In this document: in pieces, positions 15,026 through 18,743 of the stretch
Numbering within the stretch: position 1 is the stretch's first letter
Layout: the number at the start of each line of letters is the position of its first letter
Assembly (NCBI GenBank): GCA_041653595.1
Contig: JBAZFB010000023.1
Span: 1 to 18,743, forward strand
Length of the DNA: 18,743 bases
Reading direction: 5' to 3'
Source: Candidatus Omnitrophota bacterium
GTDB lineage: Bacteria; Omnitrophota; Gorgyraeia; Pluralincolimonadales; Pluralincolimonadaceae
Notes under the pieces: generated by a model
Databases searched by the model: none
Told to the model about the DNA's origin: nothing
Seen by the model: only the letters and a program-made list of their open reading frames with translations
Position numbers and translations under genes: made by a program

Positions 15026-15173
15026 CCCGCTCCCTCCGTTATGTATTTTCATGCATATTCGTAACTTATAATAGTTCATGTCGTTGGCGCCAGATGGGCA
15101 CAACAATCCTATTGATTTCTTGGAATTATTATAACTCTATGTAAGATAAGAAGCAAAGGAGGATTAAAAGGAC

Positions 15174-15272
15174 TGGCGGAGAGTGGAGGAGCAGTACATC
15201 TCCGCTTACAATGCCATTATAATAAATAACTTACGCCGATACAAGGTGCTCACTGTACAGGAATCGTACAGG
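15174..15272 (-). repeat. Family A repeat, copy 3 (99 bp)
   Basis: Same order as copies 1 and 2. It differs at a few bases (AAGCGGAG instead of GAGCGGAG; CGGCGTAAG instead of AACGTAAC) and keeps the exact 99-bp length, the CTGTACGATTCCTGTACAG string and the CTCTCCGCCA end. It lies 14 bases beyond the stop of the gene at 15286. Confidence 0.85.
15216..15244 (-). promoter_or_regulatory. Promoter inside family A copy 3
   Basis: Minus-strand TTGTAT (15244-15239), a 17-base spacer and TATAAT (15221-15216), pointing at the secreted-protein gene starting at 15025; predicted leader about 185 bases. Confidence 0.6.
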
Positions 15273-15285
15273 TTTTAAGGTGTTT

Positions 15286-16098
15286 CTACTTAACTAAAAC
15301 GTTCATATCCTTCAGTACTTTTATAACTTTTTCGGGTGATGATGACCATATGCTTATCGAGCCTGGCAAATCACGTCTTCGGTGGGAATATATTATTCCT
15401 TTCGAAAACCAATAGCGTTTTAGTGTTGCGCTCTCTAAATCATAATAATTTATTACGAGCTTACTTAGCCCATATGAAATAACAATAAACCGATCATAAA
15501 GCGCATGACGAACAAATGGGAATGTAAGATTAACAATATAATTGAATCTCGCTCCGCATTGTTCTTGAAATAGTGGTTTTTGGTTCTTTTCGATTGGGGC
15601 TTTTATTTTGCTACCGACATAAAAATATGCGAATACGATTAAAGCTACCCCCGGAATAGCCATTGGAATAACTTCGTCGTAAGTAATAATAAAACTGGGG
15701 CTATAGATAAGGCTGTGTTCCTTTAGATCTGTAATGGGGACGTCGACTACCGGCATAAAAGCGCCCAATAGAAAAAAGAGAATAAGAAGGACTAATACTA
15801 TTAAAACTATGCTATTAAGAAAATACGTTATAGTTTTATTCTTTATTACCTTTTCTTTGAGAATTAGTATGGCTATTATTATAATGAATGCGGCAATAAG
15901 CACAATGGGAGGATACTCAAGCAATATTTTCTGATGTAACATGGTGGGAACTACGTTCATGTCTTTAAAAATACTACCAAATTTATTGCGGCAGAACAGC
16001 ATGAGAAGAGGCAAGATAACACAACCTAATATGTCAAGTACGAGAATGTTTCGACTGTCGGTTTTTGTTTGTTTTAACTCCGCTTCAGCTTCATCCAT
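15286..16098 (-). CDS. Unknown membrane protein with cytoplasmic PH-like tail
   Basis: I do not recognise a family. The 270-residue product has four hydrophobic segments (near residues 18-36, 63-81, 92-117 and 145-164) and a soluble C-terminal part of about 90 residues (RFNYIVNLTFPFVRHALYDR, FIVISYGLSKLVINYYDLES, WSSSPEKVIKVLKDMNVLVK). That tail, alternating strands and ending in a helix with a W/S/P-rich turn, resembles bacterial PH-like domains by pattern only. The start at 16098 has GGAG about eight bases upstream. Upstream and same-strand are the small membrane genes 16164-16619 and 16651-17031, so a three-gene operon from the family B copy 2 promoter is likely; family A copy 3 follows its stop. 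Confidence 0.72.
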   Translation of the reverse strand: MDEAEAELKQTKTDSRNILVLDILGCVILPLLMLFCRNKFGSIFKDMNVVPTMLHQKILLEYPPIVLIAAFIIIIAILILKEKVIKNKTITYFLNSIVLIVLVLLILFFLLGAFMPVVDVPITDLKEHSLIYSPSFIITYDEVIPMAIPGVALIVFAYFYVGSKIKAPIEKNQKPLFQEQCGARFNYIVNLTFPFVRHALYDRFIVISYGLSKLVINYYDLESATLKRYWFSKGIIYSHRRRDLPGSISIWSSSPEKVIKVLKDMNVLVK

Positions 16099-16128
16099 TA
16101 GGCCTCTCCTGCTCTTCTACTTTATTTT

Positions 16129-16140
16129 GGCACGTTTTGG
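16129..16140 (-). repeat. Short relative of family C (copy D2)
   Basis: GGCACGTTTTGG, identical to 13800-13811, in the gap between the genes at 16164-16619 and 15286-16098, shortly after the stop of the former. Confidence 0.4.
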
Positions 16141-16163
16141 GGATATCAATTATTCTGTTCCTG

Positions 16164-16619
16164 CTATCCAAGCTTATGTCTTTTGATGCTAAATAAAATT
16201 AGGGCGCATATTATTAAAGCATCTATTAACATTACAATTTTTCTAATAACTGGCGTCTCTAGCGCAGTTATTCCAAATTGAAAAGGCAAAGTTAAAAGCA
16301 AGACGACTGCAAAGAAATAAATAAGAACTAACGACCAAATAATAACAAATGACCCTATAAAAAATTCGAATCCATTTGCTTTTCTTTTAGATATAACTGT
16401 AAGCCATACCATAATTATCATAAAAGGTGTCAATGAAGTAACAAAATTTCCTTCATTCATTCCATATATTCCTAATATATCTTTAAGAACGGAGGGTAAG
16501 CATAGATTTCCATTGCTCACCATGCCAGAATAAGTATTCAAGAGGTTATCGCCGATACATCCCAACAGGCCAAGTAGTATCAGGCTCAATATACATATTA
16601 TATTCATCGTGTTTTTCAT
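16164..16619 (-). CDS. Unknown small membrane protein
   Basis: I do not recognise a family. The 151-residue product has an N-terminal hydrophobic segment (MNIICILSLILLGLLGCIGD, which could be a lipoprotein signal with Cys at residue 21 of the listed start, though the LLGC box is followed by I) and three further helices (about residues 63-76, 84-113, 126-144). The start at 16619 has GGAG about eight bases upstream; the second ATG at 16607 is an alternative. It lies 31 bases below 16651-17031 and 65 bases above 15286-16098, suggesting one operon. AT-rich coding. Confidence 0.7.
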   Translation of the reverse strand: MKNTMNIICILSLILLGLLGCIGDNLLNTYSGMVSNGNLCLPSVLKDILGIYGMNEGNFVTSLTPFMIIMVWLTVISKRKANGFEFFIGSFVIIWSLVLIYFFAVVLLLTLPFQFGITALETPVIRKIVMLIDALIICALILFSIKRHKLG

Positions 16620-16650
16620 GCAATTAACTCCTTTGTGATTGCCATTTATG

Positions 16651-17031
16651 CTATCTATTATAACTCAATGGAGCATACGTCAAGGAGAACAAGGAAATGC
16701 CAACCATTAAAAATAGTATTAAATTCAATGCGATATGCACTAAATTAAATCGTTTAGCATTCTCTCTTTTCATGCCAGATTGGACCAAATATATAGCCAA
16801 CATCCACATAATGGGAAGAACGATAAATACCAAAGAAGAAGTGAGCCGATAAAGCATCCTCCACAGTTTTGCTGCTAACGGCCTATATTCCAAAAGATAC
16901 CAATGATAACGCGAGCCCCATTGCTTCATCCACACAGGATCCAATGCAAAATACATACCCAGCAACAGAATGATCGAGAGGGAGAATATAACTAGCAATA
17001 CTAAATAACTCCCAAAATCACCTCTTTTCAT
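16651..17031 (-). CDS. Unknown three-helix membrane protein
   Basis: I do not recognise a family. The 126-residue product has three predicted helices (about residues 9-29, 62-85, 95-118); a Trp/Tyr-rich loop (DPVWMKQWGSRYHWYLLEYR) lies between the first two. AAGGAG six bases before the ATG at 17031 supports the start. It is the first gene after the family B copy 2 repeat, the same position that 6745-7182 holds after copy 1, and it begins the operon running to 15286. Confidence 0.75.
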   Translation of the reverse strand: MKRGDFGSYLVLLVIFSLSIILLLGMYFALDPVWMKQWGSRYHWYLLEYRPLAAKLWRMLYRLTSSLVFIVLPIMWMLAIYLVQSGMKRENAKRFNLVHIALNLILFLMVGISLFSLTYAPLSYNR

Positions 17032-17050
17032 GCTTGTCTCCTTGTTTTTA

Positions 17051-17059
17051 ATTATACCA
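17051..17059 (-). promoter_or_regulatory. Extended -10 promoter of the second block
   Basis: Minus-strand TGGTATAAT (TATAAT at 17056-17051), about 20 bases before the ATG at 17031. TTGAAA is present as in copy 1 but too far away (27 bases), so the extended -10 probably carries recognition. Confidence 0.5.
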
Positions 17060-17160
17060 CCAAAATATCACTAAATAGACTTTTTTCAACTATACATTTG
17101 GTATACATTTTCGTACATTATTAGGCGCTATTACAAGAAAATGGGATCAAATACACCCAT

Positions 17161-17201
17161 ACAAAAACAAACGCAACCTCCCGAAGTTAAAAAGGTTGCG
17201 T
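17161..17201 (-). terminator. Terminator hairpin within family B copy 2
   Basis: A 9-bp perfect stem (17171-17179 with 17193-17201; ACGCAACCT/AGGTTGCGT) is followed on the minus strand by TTGTTTTTGT. It would isolate the block from transcription entering from the right. Confidence 0.6.
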
Positions 17202-17285
17202 TATAAGTGCTTAATTTTTATGGATATTGAGGGCGGCGCCGTACTCGCTGCTCGGCTTGTCGCCTCGCTGCGCTCGTTACGGCAT

Positions 17286-17320
17286 CCGCCATCCTTTCCG
17301 TTGCCCGGAAAGGATGGCGG
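17286..17320. repeat. Perfect 15-bp inverted repeat (hairpin)
   Basis: CCGCCATCCTTTCCG (17286-17300), loop TTGCC, CGGAAAGGATGGCGG (17306-17320). It lies in a short GC-rich patch beside family B copy 2; there is no U-run on either side, so it is not a typical terminator. Confidence 0.8.
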
Positions 17321-17341
17321 ACGCAGTCGCAACCAATTCGA

Positions 17342-17539
17342 ACCGCGTCCGAAATTACAGTCAATATCGTAATCCAACCCTTACTGCGGGTTCCATTATA
17401 TCAAAAGTTAGCCCAAAAAGTAACCGAATTACACCTTCTGGGAATGTCTTATGTCCAAATAGCGAAAGCCTTGAAAATACACAAAAAAACAGCCAGCAAG
17501 GCCTGCAGGCCAAACTTCCCGAAAGAAGGTGCCTTATGA
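17342..17539 (+). pseudogene. Recombinase-like C-terminal helix-turn-helix fragment
   Basis: An open frame (in frame with 17342, open back to a stop at 17228-17230) with no ATG encodes a tail reading VNIVIQPLLRVPLYQKLAQKV, then TELHLLGMSYVQIAKALKIHKKTASKACRPNF. LGMSYVQIAKALKIHKKTASKA is a clear helix-turn-helix of the resolvase/transposase type, and its position at the end of a protein resembles C-terminal tails of site-specific recombinases. The catalytic part is missing. The stop TGA overlaps the ATG of the 67-residue gene (ATGA), suggesting the two were once an operon. It could alternatively be a very small DNA-binding protein using a non-ATG start. Exact left boundary uncertain. Confidence 0.5.
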
Positions 17540-17739
17540 GCCGGCCTTTCAGCATTCGCGGTCTTATGCATCCTCAGGAAAGATCCATCTGGACGCAAGT
17601 CAGGATCATACATGAGACGGACAAGGCAATACTGGTAGACAATGGCAGAAAACTCTGGATACCGAAGTCCCAGATAGGCGGGATAAGATTAAAGGGCAAT
17701 ACTTTTGAGATTTATGTCAAAGAGAGCGTTGTGGGCTAA
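17536..17739 (+). CDS. 67-residue protein, unknown
   Basis: The product begins MSRPFSIRGLMHPQERSIWT and continues with QVRIIHETDKAILVDNGRKLWIPKSQIGGIRLKGNTFEIYVKESVVG, a compact beta-rich domain with no membrane segment. The ETDKAILVDNGRKLWIPKSQI pattern resembles small domains of phage and plasmid proteins, but I cannot name it. The longer frame from 17227 is rejected: it begins with TTG in GC-rich DNA and the start at 17536 has AAGG six bases upstream. Its ATG overlaps the stop of the recombinase-like fragment. It converges with the minus-strand gene at 17736-17930, overlapping it by four bases at the stop codons. Confidence 0.65.
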   Translation: MSRPFSIRGLMHPQERSIWTQVRIIHETDKAILVDNGRKLWIPKSQIGGIRLKGNTFEIYVKESVVG

Positions 17740-17930
17740 GAGCGGGAACCTTCTTTTTCATATTGCTCCATCTCTTTAAAAGCTTCGCCTATGGTCCAAC
17801 TATGGATATGGAAACGTTTGGCACGGCCCTGCTTGTATTCTTTAGGGACAGGTCTGGGATTGCCGTCAAAACCGTCCCTCTCCAGTCCCAGGATAAACAA
17901 TCCTCCCCATCTTTTTGAGGCCCCTTGCAA
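17736..17930 (-). CDS. 64-residue protein, unknown
   Basis: A minus-strand frame encodes KRWGGLFILGLERDGFDGNP followed by RPVPKEYKQGRAKRFHIHSWTIGEAFKEMEQYEKEGSRS. The mix of strands, charged helix and aromatic residues looks like real protein, more than the overlapping frame at 17789-17995. The only start in this frame after the stop at 17940-17942 is a TTG at 17930 with no ribosome-binding site, so the gene may be remnant or initiated unusually. It faces the plus-strand gene 17536-17739, sharing CTAA at the two stops (17736-17739). Function unknown. Confidence 0.45.
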   Translation of the reverse strand: MQGASKRWGGLFILGLERDGFDGNPRPVPKEYKQGRAKRFHIHSWTIGEAFKEMEQYEKEGSRS

Positions 17931-17948
17931 GCGGGCCGGTTAACAAAT

Positions 17949-17968
17949 AAATAAACGACCGTTTGTTT
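17949..17968. promoter_or_regulatory. Candidate TetR-type operator
   Basis: Palindrome AAATAAACG-AC-CGTTTGTTT (8 of 9 arm bases pair) just upstream of the -10 of the gene at 18008. The AACGACCGTT core resembles operators of TetR-family repressors; no such gene is in the window. Confidence 0.45.
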
Positions 17969-17972
17969 GCAA

Positions 17973-17981
17973 TGGTATAAT
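17973..17981 (+). promoter_or_regulatory. Extended -10 promoter of the gene at 18008
   Basis: TGGTATAAT (TATAAT 17976-17981), 26 bases before the ATG. No -35 match at the right distance; the palindrome above covers that place. Confidence 0.55.
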
Positions 17982-18007
17982 AGCGGCGATAACAAAAAGG
18001 GGGTTAT

Positions 18008-18244
18008 ATGGCAGATAGCTTTGACAGTCTAATAGAGAGAGCCAAAAGAGAAGCTAACGGCGATTTTCTATCCTCGACCGATATACAGCTTCGGGGAATG
18101 AAACTGATGACCGAGAGCATAGATAGGTTTAATACTGAAAGCGGAAAATTAAGCGGTAATATGATTAAGATATACTGGCTTCAAGTAGCATTGATAGTTA
18201 TTCAGATTGCGATAGTGTTAGGGCAGATATTTAAGTGGTGGTAG
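18008..18244 (+). CDS. 78-residue single-pass membrane protein, unknown
   Basis: The product is a soluble helical part (MADSFDSLIERAKREANGDF, LSSTDIQLRGMKLMTESIDR, FNTESGKLSGNM) followed by one membrane helix (IYWLQVALIVIQIAIVLGQI) ending FKWW, so it looks tail-anchored with its N-terminus in the cytoplasm. AAGGGGG five bases before the ATG and an extended -10 promoter support it. The palindrome at 17949-17968 suggests control by a repressor. It stands alone on the plus strand. I do not recognise a family. Confidence 0.75.
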   Translation: MADSFDSLIERAKREANGDFLSSTDIQLRGMKLMTESIDRFNTESGKLSGNMIKIYWLQVALIVIQIAIVLGQIFKWW

Positions 18245-18283
18245 ATATAGCAACCCGAAATCTCAAGGCTTATTTATTTTTGG

Positions 18284-18317
18284 AGCACCCTTATCGCCAA
18301 AATGGTAAAGCGTGCTA
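18284..18317 (-). terminator. Possible hairpin at the end of the gene at 18315
   Basis: AGCAC/GTGCT arms with partial inner pairing (CTTTACC with GATAAGG) overlap the stop codon; the following minus-strand CCAAAAATAAA has no U-run, so a terminator role is uncertain. Confidence 0.25.
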
Positions 18318-18737
18318 CTTAAATTGTTTCTTAACTTTGGGTCTTGTTAAGAAGATAATGACGAAAGCAAGATAAACAAGGTTTCCCAAGAAAGACCCTA
18401 AGCGTCCTGCCATTATGTCTGGTTGTCCCATAGTAATTAAAACAGCTAAACCCCATAGACAACTTATCAAAGCAAAAGTAACGAAAACAGCAATACGAGC
18501 CTTATTTTTAAGGTTAATTATCCCTATGGCTAAAGATATAAATAGTGCAGTGACACCATAAGCAAAAAAGCCTATCGACGGCACATATCGCAACATAGAA
18601 ATCCCACTGATTATAAGCCATACAGCGAAGATGGTAACTCCAATAGACCTATTTTTATTCGGAGCAAATTTCGATATTAAAAGAAACAAAATTCCAATCA
18701 AAATCGCAATGGGTAAAAAAATTATAAGTGAATTCAT
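18315..18737 (-). CDS. Unknown four-helix membrane protein
   Basis: I do not recognise a family. The 140-residue product has four predicted helices (about residues 3-22, 32-50, 55-73 and 82-101, with another hydrophobic stretch at 114-130). The first ATG is only six bases from the window edge and no stop precedes it inside the window, so an upstream extension is possible; MNSLIIFLPIAILIGILFLL looks like a natural N-terminus. It converges with the gene at 18008. AT-rich like the second block. Confidence 0.7.
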   Translation of the reverse strand: MNSLIIFLPIAILIGILFLLISKFAPNKNRSIGVTIFAVWLIISGISMLRYVPSIGFFAYGVTALFISLAIGIINLKNKARIAVFVTFALISCLWGLAVLITMGQPDIMAGRLGSFLGNLVYLAFVIIFLTRPKVKKQFK

Positions 18738-18743
18738 TCTCGC

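Larger units (their letters stand above)
17049..17210 (-). repeat. Family B repeat, copy 2 (about 160 bp)
   Basis: It is homologous to 7206-7356. The hairpin and TTGTTTTTGTAT, the AATAGCGCCT / ATAATGTACG block and GGTGGTATAATTAA are conserved; the middle (about 25 bases) is variable and copy 2 has roughly 11 extra bases before the -10. A clear composition change follows at about 17220. Confidence 0.8.

Noticed and set aside
17227..17535. N-terminal extension of the 67-residue gene from a TTG at 17227
   Set aside because: Basic, low-quality sequence through the hairpin, in a different frame from the HTH tail; the ATG at 17536 has its own ribosome-binding site.
17789..17995. Minus-strand 68-codon frame
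   Set aside because: It overlaps 17736-17930, whose product looks more protein-like; no ribosome-binding site and it covers the promoter of 18008.

Overview
The window reads as chromosomal DNA from an uncultured Gram-negative bacterium. A PEP-CTERM protein, periplasmic binding-protein transport, Sec signal peptides and a TM2-like/signal peptidase I fusion support this. The mix (PEP-CTERM, DUF3352-like protein, radical SAM/B12-type protein, small membrane proteins of no known family) would suit an Omnitrophota-like lineage, but no rRNA or marker gene here proves it. Nearly all genes are on the minus strand; only a few small genes or fragments near 17.3-18.2 kb are on the plus strand.

Layout by position. 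1-3500: a xylose-type sugar ABC transporter (binding protein, double ATPase, permease cut by the left edge) in xylF-xylG-xylH order. Just upstream, and probably co-transcribed, is a B12-binding-type radical SAM protein (3534-4952). 4993-7402: an AT-rich islet of three membrane proteins of no recognised family, flanked by an exact 19-bp direct duplication of the 3' end of tRNA-Ser(GGA) (7385-7474). 7485-9210: an arsenic locus with a leaderless-looking arsR, an unlisted 56-residue Cys-rich peptide, and an acr3 arsenite permease split by a one-base frameshift. 9257-11269: a DUF3352-like envelope protein. 11403-12077: a PEP-CTERM protein. 12276-13623: signal peptidase I with a Thr in place of the usual catalytic Ser, plus a small membrane protein. 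13675-17210: a second AT-rich block of lone membrane or secreted proteins. 17220-18743: an abrupt shift to GC-rich DNA with a perfect hairpin, a recombinase-like HTH tail, small genes and one more membrane protein.

The most unusual feature is the organisation of the two AT-rich blocks. Both are bounded by the same repeat families. Family A (99 bp, three copies) lies on the downstream side of gene groups and carries a sigma-70-type promoter plus a hairpin ending like a tRNA-Ser acceptor end. Family B (about 155 bp, two copies) lies on the upstream side and carries a terminator hairpin and a promoter. Family C (29 bp, three copies, with shorter relatives) sits at or just after stop codons. Read on the minus strand, both blocks run B, promoter, genes, A. 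This looks like a modular cassette system with repeat-borne promoters, one of which points into the radical SAM/xylose operon and another into the signal peptidase operon. No integrase or transposase is intact in the window; a recombinase-like fragment lies right beside the second B repeat.

How the genes may work together: the sugar transporter imports a pentose-type sugar; ArsR, the Cys-rich peptide and Acr3 would form an arsenite response, if Acr3 is functional; signal peptidase would mature exported proteins such as the binding protein. The roles of the cassette proteins are unknown.
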